Shown piece by piece: positions 40,106 to 48,964 of a DNA stretch of 64,000 nucleotides. The position numbers and the translations under genes are program-made. Under the pieces are notes generated by a model, which saw only the letters and a list, made by a program, of their open reading frames with translations, did not search any database and was not told where the DNA came from. Source of the stretch: Tropicibacter naphthalenivorans (GTDB lineage Bacteria > Pseudomonadota > Alphaproteobacteria > Rhodobacterales > Rhodobacteraceae); NCBI RefSeq assembly GCF_900176475.1, contig NZ_FWXX01000001.1, positions 372,001 to 436,000 of the forward strand, written 5' to 3'. Each line of letters opens with the position of its first letter. Within the stretch, counting starts at the first letter, position 1.

Positions 40106-42067
40106 CTACTCCGTCACCACCGGGATCGCAGGCATCGTTGCCCCGATCAGCTCCTGCGAAAACGGCACCGGATGCGGCTCCAACCCCAACCGCGCGCGAT
40201 ACACCGGCAAGCTCTCAGTCACCCGCATCACGTAGTTGCGCGTCTCGTCAAAAGGGATCGTTTCGATCCAGTCGATCACATCAACCTCACCCTTGCGCGG
40301 ATCGCCATAGGCCTCCATCCACCGAATGGGCCGCGACGGCCCGGCGTTATACCCCGCCGCCATCATCACCGCATTGGCGCCAAACCGCTCGGACAGCTCC
40401 GCCAGATAGGTGGACCCAAGCCGCGCATTATAAGACGGATCGCTCAGCAGACGCTCGCGGCTGTACTCCAGGCCGAGACCCCGCGCCACCTCCTGCGCCG
40501 TGCCCGGCATCAGCTGCATGTACCCGCGCGCGCCCGCGCCGGACACAACCACCGGATCGAACTCGGACTCGCGCCGCGCAATGGCCAGGACCAGCTCCTT
40601 TGGCACGGGAAACTCGGTCTGGGCAATGCGCCGGGGCACCGCGTAATATGGCCCCGGCAGCTCTATCCCGTATTGCGCCGCGCGCTTGCCCAGCATCACC
40701 TGCACATGCGGGCGCTGCATATCGGCCAGCATGGCCCCCATCAGCCCCATCCCCTGCCGGTCCAGCCCTTCGGCCAGATGGGTCAGGAACCGCTCACCCA
40801 GCGACGTCTCCCCCGCCGCCAGCAACAGGATCGCCGCCTGAAAAACCGAAGACTTGGTAAACGCCGCCTGCCGCCAGTCGCCGAAATCCTCAAGACCGTT
40901 CAAGCGCGGATCAGGCGCAATGCCGCCCCGCTCTGCCGCCAGCAACCCGTAGAACGAGGTCTGGAATTGCGCGCCCATCTTGTAAGCCTCTTGCGCCGCC
41001 TCGGCATTGCCCGCCGCCTCATGCGCGCGGCCCAGCCAATAGCCCGCCCGGCCCACGGAAATCGGCGTCCAGACCGCCTCTCGGAAGCGGTCAAAATGCG
41101 CCACCGCCCGCGCCGGATCGTTCAGATGCCGCAACGCGATAAAGCCCGCCAGCCACTCGAGATCGGCAAAATCGCTGCCGTCATACAGCCAATTCTGCGC
41201 GGCGATCTGGTAAGCCTCGGCATAGGCGCCGTCCCGCATCCGCTCGCGCGCCAGATCGCGCCGCTCTCGCGCCCAAGCCCAGGGCGCGCCCAAATCCTCG
41301 ACGCTGCCGGAATGCGCCAAGAGCAGCTCGATCGCATCCGCCGAGCGCCCTTTGCGTGCCCGCCACAAGAACCGCTCGAACGCCAGTCCGGGATGATCCT
41401 GCAACGCCTCTGGCACCTTGGCGATCAGGGTATCCACCCCGCCCGCATTGTTGCGCAAGGCCATGCGCGCCTCGGCCAAAGCCTGCCAACCTTCGTCCAC
41501 CAAGGGGACCATCGCACCGGCGTTCTGGCTCCAGCCCTTCCACAGGGCCATGTCCAACCGCGCGGTGTGATGCTCTTTCAGGACATCGCCCCATGCGTCC
41601 AGAAACGCCCGCCGCTCGCTGCTGGACAGCGCCAAGGTCCGCCACGCAAGGACCACCTCGGCCTGCGCGGCCCCGTCGTCGCCTGCCTCTGCATAGGCCC
41701 GCGCCAGCGCCAAAGCCCCGGTCCCGGTCTGCGGACGCACATCCGCGAAAAAGGCCCGGATCTCCTCGGCAGAAGCCTGCGACATGGCCGCCTCGGACTT
41801 CTCCCGCAAATAGGGCAGCCCCGGCCAATCTGGATTACGCGCCAGGAAATCCTGCACCTCGCGCGCATCCCCCAGCCCCGCCCGCAGGTTGTGCCACAAG
41901 ATCACGTCCAGCGCCGCGCGCCCGTCGATGCGCGCCTCGATCTGCGCCCCGCCCCAGTCGCCGCGCCGCATATCCGCCATCGCGCGCCCCAGCGCCGCCC
42001 CCGCATCCTGCGCCACGGCAACCGTGGCGCTACACAGCAGGACCAACAGGGCAAAGACACGAGACAT
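40106..42067 (-). CDS. slt: Soluble lytic murein transglycosylase
   Basis: A 653-residue periplasmic enzyme cleaving the glycan strand of peptidoglycan to 1,6-anhydromuropeptides. A Sec signal peptide (MSRVFALLVLLCSATVAVAQ) is followed by a long alpha-helical superhelix (about residues 25-450) and a C-terminal SLT domain with catalytic Glu500 in ARRESEFDP and the downstream GYMQLMPGTA and AGYNAGPSR motifs. The ATG at 42067 gives the signal peptide. Divergent to dapA; 131 bp between them contain an inverted repeat. Confidence 0.93.
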   Translation of the reverse strand: MSRVFALLVLLCSATVAVAQDAGAALGRAMADMRRGDWGGAQIEARIDGRAALDVILWHNLRAGLGDAREVQDFLARNPDWPGLPYLREKSEAAMSQASAEEIRAFFADVRPQTGTGALALARAYAEAGDDGAAQAEVVLAWRTLALSSSERRAFLDAWGDVLKEHHTARLDMALWKGWSQNAGAMVPLVDEGWQALAEARMALRNNAGGVDTLIAKVPEALQDHPGLAFERFLWRARKGRSADAIELLLAHSGSVEDLGAPWAWARERRDLARERMRDGAYAEAYQIAAQNWLYDGSDFADLEWLAGFIALRHLNDPARAVAHFDRFREAVWTPISVGRAGYWLGRAHEAAGNAEAAQEAYKMGAQFQTSFYGLLAAERGGIAPDPRLNGLEDFGDWRQAAFTKSSVFQAAILLLAAGETSLGERFLTHLAEGLDRQGMGLMGAMLADMQRPHVQVMLGKRAAQYGIELPGPYYAVPRRIAQTEFPVPKELVLAIARRESEFDPVVVSGAGARGYMQLMPGTAQEVARGLGLEYSRERLLSDPSYNARLGSTYLAELSERFGANAVMMAAGYNAGPSRPIRWMEAYGDPRKGEVDVIDWIETIPFDETRNYVMRVTESLPVYRARLGLEPHPVPFSQELIGATMPAIPVVTE

Positions 42068-42100
42068 AAGCTTGCAATTTCCGTGGCGACGATGAATAGA

Positions 42101-42131
42101 CACGACTCGGGAGGATACCGGCAGAGTCGTG
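42101..42131. promoter_or_regulatory. 8-bp inverted repeat between slt and dapA
   Basis: CACGACTC and GAGTCGTG, 15 bp apart, form a perfect inverted repeat about 67 bp before the dapA start and 33 bp before slt. It could be an operator for either divergent gene or a hairpin in a leader. Confidence 0.35.
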
Positions 42132-42198
42132 ATCATCAACTCACATCTGCGACAGAATAGATACCCCCTCCCGCAGTTAGAAAGAAAAGGAGCGCGTC

Positions 42199-43071
42199 AT
42201 GTTCAAAGGGTCTATGCCTGCACTGGTCACGCCGTTTAAAAACGGTGCGGTGGATTTCGACGCGCTTAAACGTCTGGTGGATTGGCAGATCGACCAAGGC
42301 TCGCACGGGCTGGTCCCCGTCGGCACCACCGGCGAAAGCCCCACCCTGACCCACGAAGAACACGAAGCGGTCATCGACTGCGTCGTGCAGGCCACCAAGG
42401 GCCGCGTGCCGGTCATCGCGGGCGCGGGCAGCAACAACACCGCCGAGGCGGTGCGCTTTACCCAGTTCGCCGCCAAGGTCGGGGCGCAGGGCGCGCTTGT
42501 CGTGACACCCTACTACAACAAGCCGACCCAAGCGGGCCTGATCGCGCATTTCACCGCCGTCCATGACAGCGCGGATATTCCGATCGTGATCTACAACATT
42601 CCCGGCCGCTCGGCTGTGGACATGACCCCCGCCACCATGGGCGAACTGGCCAAACTGCCGCGCATCGTCGGGGTCAAGGACGCAACGGGCGATCTCGCAC
42701 GGATCTGCGCCCAGCGGATCACCTGCGGGCCGGACTTCATTCAGGTCTCCGGCGAAGACGCCACCGCCCACGGCTTCAACGCCCAGGGCGGCACCGGCAT
42801 GATCTCGGTCACCGCCAACGTGGCCCCGGCGCTTTGCGCGCAAATGCAGAACGCCTGCCTGGCAAACGACTACGCCAAGGCGCTGGAACTTCAGGATCGC
42901 CTGATGCCCCTGCACGCTGCGATCTTCACCGAACCGGGCGTCTCGGGCGCGAAATACGCCATGGCCAAGCTGGGCCTGTGCGACGGCGAAGTCCGCCTGC
43001 CCCTGCTGCCGGTGACCGATGCCACCGCCGCCAAGCTGGACGCAGCCCTCGCCCACGCCGGCTTGCTCTAA
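42199..43071 (+). CDS. dapA: 4-hydroxy-tetrahydrodipicolinate synthase
   Basis: A 290-residue TIM-barrel enzyme condensing pyruvate with aspartate semialdehyde, the first committed step of lysine and meso-diaminopimelate (cell wall) synthesis. The Schiff-base Lys160 is in GVKDATGD, Tyr132 in IYNIPGR, and the GTTGE loop (residues 42-46) is conserved. The AGGAG ribosome site precedes the ATG at 42199. The next step, dapB, is also in this window at 54059-54874 but not in the same operon. It has its own terminator. Confidence 0.96.
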   Translation: MFKGSMPALVTPFKNGAVDFDALKRLVDWQIDQGSHGLVPVGTTGESPTLTHEEHEAVIDCVVQATKGRVPVIAGAGSNNTAEAVRFTQFAAKVGAQGALVVTPYYNKPTQAGLIAHFTAVHDSADIPIVIYNIPGRSAVDMTPATMGELAKLPRIVGVKDATGDLARICAQRITCGPDFIQVSGEDATAHGFNAQGGTGMISVTANVAPALCAQMQNACLANDYAKALELQDRLMPLHAAIFTEPGVSGAKYAMAKLGLCDGEVRLPLLPVTDATAAKLDAALAHAGLL

Positions 43072-43102
43072 ACGGGCCGCTCTAAACGAACACACCCAAA
43101 AC

Positions 43103-43137
43103 AAAACGGGCGCAGCCATCCCAGCCGCGCCCGTTTT
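43103..43137 (+). terminator. Rho-independent terminator after dapA
   Basis: AAAACGGGCGC / GCGCCCGTTTT with a 13-nt loop, 31 bp after the dapA stop. U-runs are present on both strands, so it can act in both directions. Confidence 0.88.
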
Positions 43138-43190
43138 CTTTTACCCAGCCCCGCGGCAACCCACGCCTCTGTGACGCGCGCCGCCCCGGT

Positions 43191-43212
43191 CTTCTTCTCT
43201 TTATAAATATCC
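43191..43212 (-). repeat. Intergenic repeat tail, copy 3 (partial)
   Basis: CTTCTTCTCTTTATAAATATCC matches the tail of the two larger repeats, without their GC-rich hairpins. It lies between the convergent dapA and M16-peptidase genes, as the other copies do between convergent genes. Confidence 0.65.
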
Positions 43213-43244
43213 AAATCCCAGACAGCGGCAGGCGCAAACGCCGC

Positions 43245-44558
43245 TCACTGCACCGGCACCTCCAGCCCCTCGGGCCGACCGACCACAACGAAATGCAGCG
43301 CCTCGGGCCGAAGCAGTTCGCCCGCCACGCGCTTCACATCCTCCAGCGTCACCGCCTCGATCTGTGCGTTGCGCGTGGTCACGTACTCGGGCGTCAGATC
43401 ATCCATCTGCATCCCCACCAGAATACGCGCAATCGGCCCGTTGCCATCAAACCGCAAGGGATAGGCGCCCGTCATATAGGTCTTGGCCTCGTCCAGCTCT
43501 TGCTGCGTCACGCCTTCGGCGGCCATCTTGGCCCATTCGGCGCGGATCACCTCGATCGCCTCGGCAATCCGGTCATTGGCCGAGGCCACGCGCCCCAGAT
43601 ACAGTTCGGCGTGGTCCTTGGGCACGAGGTAAGAGTACACCCCATAGGTCAGCCCGCGCTTTTCGCGCACTTCGTCCATCAGCCGCGCCTCAAAGCCGCC
43701 GCCCCCAAGGATCTGGTTCATCACATAGGCGACAAAGAAATCGGGATCGTCGCGCTTCATGCCGCGATGCCCGAACAAGGCCACCGACTGCGGCGTGTCA
43801 AACGGGACCACGGTCACGCCCGCTTCGGTCTGGACCTCCACGTCCGCAGGCAAGGGCAGCCCCTCTTCGGGCAGGTCCGACAGCAAGGCATCCATCAGCG
43901 CCGCCAGCTCCTCGGCGGTGATGTCCCCGGCCGCCGACACATAGACGCGATCCTTGGCCAAAGCGCCCCGGTGCGCCGCCAGCAGATCGTCGCGGGTCAG
44001 CGCCGTGACGCTGTCCACCGTGCCGCTGCTGGACGAGCCATAGGGGTGATCGCCAAAGACCTTGGCGTAGAAGGTGTCGCCGACAATCTCGTCCGGGTCT
44101 TTCGAATCCGACAGGATTCCCGACAGCACCTGCTGGCGCACCCGTTCAATCGCCACCTCGTCAAAGCGCGGCTCGATCAACGCCGCGCGCAACAGCGCCA
44201 TCGCCTCACTTCGCGTTTCCGTCAGGAACTTGGCCGACACGCTGACGGTGTCATCGCCGCTATCGAACCGCAAAGACGCGGCAATCGCCTCTCGCGCGGC
44301 GGCAAAATCGCGCGCATCCATGTCGCCGGTGCCCTCTTCGAGCAAGCCCACCATCAGGTTCGTCGCCCCGCGCTTGCCGGGCAGATCAAGCGAGGCGCCG
44401 CCCTTGAACCGCAGTTCCAACGCCACAAACGGGATCGAGTGATCCTCGACCAGCCACGCGTTGAAGCCGCCGGGGCTGGTGACCTCTTGGATCTCGATCT
44501 CGGCCCGCGCGGTCGCGCCAAAGACGATCAGCACAAAGCCCAAAACAAAGCGCATCAT
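43245..44558 (-). CDS. M16-family peptidase-like subunit lacking the zinc motif
   Basis: A 437-residue exported protein (signal MRFVLGFVLIVFGATARA). It has the M16 fold (FGDHPYGSSSSGTVDSVTALT and GGGGFEARLMDEVREKRGLTYG are typical) but where active members have HxxEH it reads GATNLMVGLLEEG, so it cannot bind catalytic zinc. This is the non-catalytic partner type, like the inactive subunit of bacterial M16B dimers. Its ATG overlaps the stop of the active M16 gene (44555-44558), giving equal amounts of both. Confidence 0.9.
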   Translation of the reverse strand: MMRFVLGFVLIVFGATARAEIEIQEVTSPGGFNAWLVEDHSIPFVALELRFKGGASLDLPGKRGATNLMVGLLEEGTGDMDARDFAAAREAIAASLRFDSGDDTVSVSAKFLTETRSEAMALLRAALIEPRFDEVAIERVRQQVLSGILSDSKDPDEIVGDTFYAKVFGDHPYGSSSSGTVDSVTALTRDDLLAAHRGALAKDRVYVSAAGDITAEELAALMDALLSDLPEEGLPLPADVEVQTEAGVTVVPFDTPQSVALFGHRGMKRDDPDFFVAYVMNQILGGGGFEARLMDEVREKRGLTYGVYSYLVPKDHAELYLGRVASANDRIAEAIEVIRAEWAKMAAEGVTQQELDEAKTYMTGAYPLRFDGNGPIARILVGMQMDDLTPEYVTTRNAQIEAVTLEDVKRVAGELLRPEALHFVVVGRPEGLEVPVQ

Positions 44559-45895
44559 TGCGTCACCTCCTGCGAAGCCTTGAGATAGCCGGTCACCGAT
44601 TTCTTGCGGTCAAAGACCTCGCGGGCGGCGTTCATCACGTCCTCGGCGGTCACCGCCTGCAGCACTTCGGGCCACTCTTGCACGTCCTCAATCGTCAAGC
44701 CGGACGTCAGCGCATCACCGTACCGCCGCGCCAACCGGCCCACATCGTCCTGCGCATAAATCTGCGAGGCTTTCATCTGGAACTTGATCCGCTCCAGCTG
44801 CTCGGGGTCAACGCCCGTCTCCATGAACTCGGCCACGGTGGCGTCCATCGCGGCCTCTGCCTCTTCCAAGGTCACACCGGGCGCGGGCACGATCACAAGG
44901 CTGAACGTCCCGTCATCCAAGGTCGTCCCGTCATAAAACGCCGAGGCATAGACCGCTGTCTGCGCCTCAAACTGCAACTTTTGCGTAAAAACAGAGGTCT
45001 GCCCACCGCCCAAGACCTCGGCAAGGATCGACAGCGCGGCGGCCTTTTCCTGCGCGCCGGGGTCGCGTTCGGGGGCGAGATAGCTGCGCATCACATAGGG
45101 CTGCGCCACGCGCGGATCGGTAAAGACCATGCGCCGCTCGGCCATGTGGCGCGGCTCTGATGCGCGCACCCGCTCGCCCAGATCGGGGTTGGGCGCAAGC
45201 GGCTCGTAATACTGCTTGGCCAAGGCTTCGACCTCGGACGGGGTCACATCCCCCGCCACGATCAGGATCGCGTTGTTGGGCGCGTAATACTTGCGGTAGT
45301 ACCCCAGCGCGTCGTCCAGATCGAGCTGCTCCATCTCGTGACGCCAGCCGATCACCGGCGTGCCGTAGGGGTGGTTCATATAAAGCGCCGCGCGCTGCTG
45401 TTCGCGAAACAGCGCACCGGGGTCACTTTCCGTGCGCTGGTTGCGTTCCTCGATGATCACGTCGCGCTCTGTCAGGATTTCCTCGGGGCCAAGCTGGATG
45501 TTGAGCATCCGGTCGCTTTCCATCTTCATCATCAGGTCCAGACGGTCCGCCGCGATGCGCTGGTGATAGGCGGTCTGGTCATAGCTGGTAAAGGCGTTGT
45601 CCGTCCCGCCGTTCGCCGCCACCGTGGCGCTGAATTCGCCGGGCTCCAGCGTCCGGGTCCCCTTGAACAGCAGATGTTCGAGGAAATGCGCGACACCGGA
45701 CGCGCCGCGCGGCTCATCGGCAGAGCCCGCCTTGTACCAGACCATATGCACAACGACCGGGGCGCGGTGATCCTCGATCACCACGACATCCATGCCGTTA
45801 TCCAGCGAAAAGGTGGTGACAGGCGCGCCATCCGTGGCCGCAAGGGCGGCGTTTGCCCCAAAGACAAAGGCAAACAAAGCCGTCAATTTGCGCAT
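44555..45895 (-). CDS. M16-family zinc peptidase, catalytic subunit
   Basis: A 446-residue exported metallopeptidase (signal MRKLTALFAFVFGANAALA). The inverted zinc motif His70-Phe-Leu-Glu73-His74 is intact, with the third ligand Glu expected about 75 residues later (near ILTERDVIIEERNQR). It belongs to the M16B (PqqL/mitochondrial-processing-peptidase-like) group that cleaves peptides in the periplasm or cell envelope. The overlapping downstream gene encodes the inactive partner, so a heterodimer is likely. DUF3035 and lspA lie upstream. Confidence 0.93.
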   Translation of the reverse strand: MRKLTALFAFVFGANAALAATDGAPVTTFSLDNGMDVVVIEDHRAPVVVHMVWYKAGSADEPRGASGVAHFLEHLLFKGTRTLEPGEFSATVAANGGTDNAFTSYDQTAYHQRIAADRLDLMMKMESDRMLNIQLGPEEILTERDVIIEERNQRTESDPGALFREQQRAALYMNHPYGTPVIGWRHEMEQLDLDDALGYYRKYYAPNNAILIVAGDVTPSEVEALAKQYYEPLAPNPDLGERVRASEPRHMAERRMVFTDPRVAQPYVMRSYLAPERDPGAQEKAAALSILAEVLGGGQTSVFTQKLQFEAQTAVYASAFYDGTTLDDGTFSLVIVPAPGVTLEEAEAAMDATVAEFMETGVDPEQLERIKFQMKASQIYAQDDVGRLARRYGDALTSGLTIEDVQEWPEVLQAVTAEDVMNAAREVFDRKKSVTGYLKASQEVTQ

Positions 45896-45983
45896 CGCGT
45901 ACTCTCCTCCGAAAGTGGTTAAGGAAAACCTACGCGATGAAAAGTTAACTTCAAGCTACCGTGACGGGTTTGTGAACGCGGGT

Positions 45984-46505
45984 TTATTCCGGCGGGGCCG
46001 AAGGCGTGCCCGCGCCTGCCGCGCGGTAGCGTTCAAGCCACGTATAGCCGTCCAGCGTTTCGCGGCGGTAGGCGCGGGTGTATTCGTCGCGCGGCACGAT
46101 CGACCACGTGAACAGCGACCGGCGCTTGCGGAATTCCAGATCGGTGGCGGCCAGTTCCTCGCGGATTTGCCCGTCGCGGCCAAAGCGGCTGGCCGAGCGC
46201 ACCAGCGCCACATCGCCCGACGGCACGCCCTGCCCCGTCGCTTGCACCCGCGCGGGATTGCCGCCCAGCACCGCCACGGCATCGGCCAGCGGCGTTGCAT
46301 CGGTGCGGTTCGCGCCCCCCGGCGTGGGGGTCGGCAGATCGGCATAGGTTTCGGGCTGCGTCAGCGGCTTGTGCGGCACGATCGCGAACTCTTCCGGCTG
46401 ACCGGAGTTGGTGCGCAGATCATGCAGCGTGATGTCCCGCTCGTAGCCGCTACAGGCGGTCAGGGCGCCAAGCGCCAGAAATGCAACAAGGTGCGATGCC
46501 CGCAT
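45984..46505 (-). CDS. DUF3035 lipoprotein
   Basis: A 173-residue protein with a lipoprotein signal: hydrophobic LVAFLALGALTAC and lipobox LTAC (Cys18). The mature part (FAIVPHKPLTQPETYADLP, then a charged C-terminal region) matches DUF3035, a Rhodobacteraceae family of unknown role. It lies between lspA, which processes lipoproteins, and the M16 pair, an arrangement I recall as conserved in this group. It may be a partner or substrate of the M16 peptidases. Confidence 0.85.
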   Translation of the reverse strand: MRASHLVAFLALGALTACSGYERDITLHDLRTNSGQPEEFAIVPHKPLTQPETYADLPTPTPGGANRTDATPLADAVAVLGGNPARVQATGQGVPSGDVALVRSASRFGRDGQIREELAATDLEFRKRRSLFTWSIVPRDEYTRAYRRETLDGYTWLERYRAAGAGTPSAPPE

Positions 46506-46545
46506 CGTCCCCCTCCGGTTCCGTTTCCCACAGCCTTAACGCATT

Positions 46546-46564
46546 AAAAACCCGGCGTCACGGG
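46546..46564 (-). terminator. Weak terminator overlapping the lspA stop
   Basis: On the minus strand CCCG-TGACGC-CGGG followed by TTTTT includes the lspA stop codon in its loop. The 4-5 bp stem is short, so read-through into the DUF3035 gene is likely. Confidence 0.35.
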
Positions 46565-47097
46565 GCCTTTTTGCCCGATGGGAACAGAACAAGCCCGAAT
46601 GCGCCGACAAAGATCGCGATATCCGCCACGTTAAAGGCAAAGGGATTGTTGATCCCGCAGCACGACATATTGAGAAAGTCCGCCACCGCGCCATAGACAA
46701 TGCGGTCAATGACGTTGCCCAGCGCCCCGCCGATCAGCAAACCGGCCGAGATCAGCCCCCATTTCCCCGGCGGATCGCGGCGCATCCACACCGCGACAAA
46801 CAGCACGATCCCCAGCGCCACGGCGATCAGGATCCAGCGTGTGCTGTCGCCTTCGCCGCCGAACAGGCCAAAGTTGATGCCATCGTTCCACGCCATGCGC
46901 AGGTTCAACAGCGGCGGCAGCACCGGGATGAACAGCTTGTTCCCAAGGCCCATGACATGGACCACCAGCACCTTGGTGATCTGGTCGATCACAAAGATCG
47001 CCAGCGCGGTTTTCCACACCAAAGCCATGGGGCGTGTGATCGGTTTCTGGGTCAACTCGGCCTCTTTTGGTCTTTTGTCCGCTTGGCGCGGGGTCAT
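46558..47097 (-). CDS. lspA: Signal peptidase II (prolipoprotein)
   Basis: A 179-residue inner-membrane aspartic protease that removes signal peptides of lipoproteins. Four hydrophobic segments and the catalytic motifs GNVIDRIVYGAVADFL and FNVADIAIF carry the two aspartates. An N-terminal extension of about 20 polar residues precedes the first membrane segment, so a later start (MALVWKTALAIF) is possible. Transcribed toward the DUF3035 lipoprotein and M16 genes. Confidence 0.93.
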   Translation of the reverse strand: MTPRQADKRPKEAELTQKPITRPMALVWKTALAIFVIDQITKVLVVHVMGLGNKLFIPVLPPLLNLRMAWNDGINFGLFGGEGDSTRWILIAVALGIVLFVAVWMRRDPPGKWGLISAGLLIGGALGNVIDRIVYGAVADFLNMSCCGINNPFAFNVADIAIFVGAFGLVLFPSGKKAP

Positions 47098-47262
47098 ATA
47101 GCGTTAACAGAAGATACCGAAACACGGGCGCTGATCCATGCGGCATTTGCCCAAGATGTGACCCGTTTACCGCAACCATCCTTGCGTTTTTCCGCCGATG
47201 GTCGCCCATGGCGGGCGCAAAATCGCGCACCATCCGTCAAACATGTGTATCAGATACAACAA

Positions 47263-47289
47263 CGGGGCCAAGGCGTCTGCCCGGCCCCG
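47263..47289 (-). terminator. Candidate terminator after purH
   Basis: CGGGGCC / GGCCCCG with a 13-nt loop, followed on the minus strand by TTGTTGT, 18 bp after the purH stop. The U-run is imperfect. Confidence 0.5.
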
Positions 47290-47307
47290 CTGCCTGTTCA
47301 AACGCCC

Positions 47308-48897
47308 TTAGTGTCGGAAGTGACGCATCCCGGTGAACACCATCGCCAGACCGGCCTCGTCGGCGGCGGCAATGACTTCGTCGTCACGCATCGAGCCACC
47401 CGGCTGGATCACGCAGGACGCGCCCGCAGCAGCGGCTTCAAGCAGACCATCGGCAAAGGGGAAGAACGCGTCGGACGCCACGGCAGAGCCCTTGGTCAGC
47501 GGCTCGGGCAGGCCCAGCGCCTCGGCCATACGCTCGGCCTTTTTGGCGGCGATAAGCGCGCTGTCCACGCGGCTCATCTGGCCCGCGCCGACACCCACGG
47601 TGGCCCCGTCACGCACGTAGACGATGGCGTTGGATTTGACGTGCTTGGCGACTTTCCACGCGAACAGCAGGTCAGCCATCTGTTCAGCGGTCGGCTGCAC
47701 CTTGGTCACAACCTTGAGGTCTTCCAGCTCGCGGCGGCCAATGTCCTTGTCCTGCACCAGCATCCCGCCAGAGACCTGACGGTAGGTCAGACCCGGCTCA
47801 ACCGCGTTGGCCAGACCGGGGGTGATCAGCAGACGCAGGTTCTTTTTCTTGGCAAAAATGTCGCGTGCGCCCTGATCGGCACCGGGGGCGATGACCACTT
47901 CGGTAAAAATCTCGGCGATCTTTTCGGCGGTGGCGGTGTCCAGCGTTTGGTTCAGCGCCACGATGCCGCCAAAGGCCGAGGTACGGTCGCAGTCGAACGC
48001 CTTTTGGTAGGCCTCAAGGATGGTCGACCCGGTCGCCACGCCGCAGGGGTTGGCGTGCTTGATGATCGCGCAGGCCGCGCCATCGCGGGGCAGGAATTCC
48101 GACACCAGCTCATAGGCGGCATCGGTGTCGTTGATGTTGTTGTAGGACAGCTCTTTGCCCTGAAGCTGCTCGGCGGTGGCGATCCCCGGACGCGCAGAGC
48201 CATCCACATAGAACGCCGCATCCTGATGCGGGTTCTCGCCGTAGCGCAGCGACTGTTTCAGTTCGCCAGCAAAGACGCGGCGGCGCGGGGTTTGCTCGCC
48301 AATCGCCGACGCCATCCAGGTCGACACGGCGGCGTCATAAGCGCCGGTGCGCGCATAGGCGATCTGGGCGTGGCGCTGGCGGAAGGCGTAAGAAGTCTGG
48401 CCGTCGTTGGCGTCCAGCTCGGCCAGCAGCGCGTCATAGTCCTGCACGTCCACCAGCGTGGTCACAAAGGCGTGGTTCTTGGCCGCGGCGCGGATCATCG
48501 CCGGACCGCCGATGTCGATGTTCTCGATCATCTCGTCATACTCGGCCCCGCGCGCCAGAGCGGCCTCGAACGGGTAGAGGTTCACCACCAGCAGGTCGAT
48601 GGCACCGATGCCGTGCTCTTCCATCGAAGCCACGTGCGAATCGTTGTCGCGCAGCGCCAGCAGGCCGCCGTGGACCATCGGGTGCAGCGTCTTGACCCGG
48701 CCATCCATCATCTCGGGGAAATTCGTCACCTCGGACACATCGCGCACGGCAATGCCCGCCTCGCGGATCGCCTTGGCGGTGCCGCCGGTCGACAACAGCT
48801 CGATGCCGCGCGCGTCCAGCGCCTTGGCCAGGTCGATCAGACCGGTCTTGTCGGAAACAGAAAGAAGGGCGCGGCGGAGAGGCGCGAGATCGGGCAT
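47308..48897 (-). CDS. purH: Bifunctional AICAR formyltransferase / IMP cyclohydrolase
   Basis: A 529-residue enzyme for the last two steps of purine nucleotide synthesis. The N-terminal IMP cyclohydrolase has [11 protein letters not shown] and [11 protein letters not shown]; the C-terminal formyltransferase has [11 protein letters not shown], with the catalytic Lys-His pair, and [11 protein letters not shown]. The start at 48897 gives the length of the E. coli enzyme; an upstream in-frame start at 48921 is less likely. It follows the heparinase-like gene by 67 bp on the same strand. Confidence 0.96.
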   Translation of the reverse strand: MPDLAPLRRALLSVSDKTGLIDLAKALDARGIELLSTGGTAKAIREAGIAVRDVSEVTNFPEMMDGRVKTLHPMVHGGLLALRDNDSHVASMEEHGIGAIDLLVVNLYPFEAALARGAEYDEMIENIDIGGPAMIRAAAKNHAFVTTLVDVQDYDALLAELDANDGQTSYAFRQRHAQIAYARTGAYDAAVSTWMASAIGEQTPRRRVFAGELKQSLRYGENPHQDAAFYVDGSARPGIATAEQLQGKELSYNNINDTDAAYELVSEFLPRDGAACAIIKHANPCGVATGSTILEAYQKAFDCDRTSAFGGIVALNQTLDTATAEKIAEIFTEVVIAPGADQGARDIFAKKKNLRLLITPGLANAVEPGLTYRQVSGGMLVQDKDIGRRELEDLKVVTKVQPTAEQMADLLFAWKVAKHVKSNAIVYVRDGATVGVGAGQMSRVDSALIAAKKAERMAEALGLPEPLTKGSAVASDAFFPFADGLLEAAAAGASCVIQPGGSMRDDEVIAAADEAGLAMVFTGMRHFRH

Positions 48898-48964
48898 GTG
48901 GGTTCCCCCAAGGGCGGGCATGTCGCGGTCAGGGGCGGTGGCCCCAAGACATGCAAGGTTAGCG

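Noticed and set aside
47101-47307. A small gene upstream of lspA / downstream of purH
   Set aside because: The short frames there lack ribosome sites and known motifs; the region holds only the purH terminator candidate and presumably the lspA promoter.
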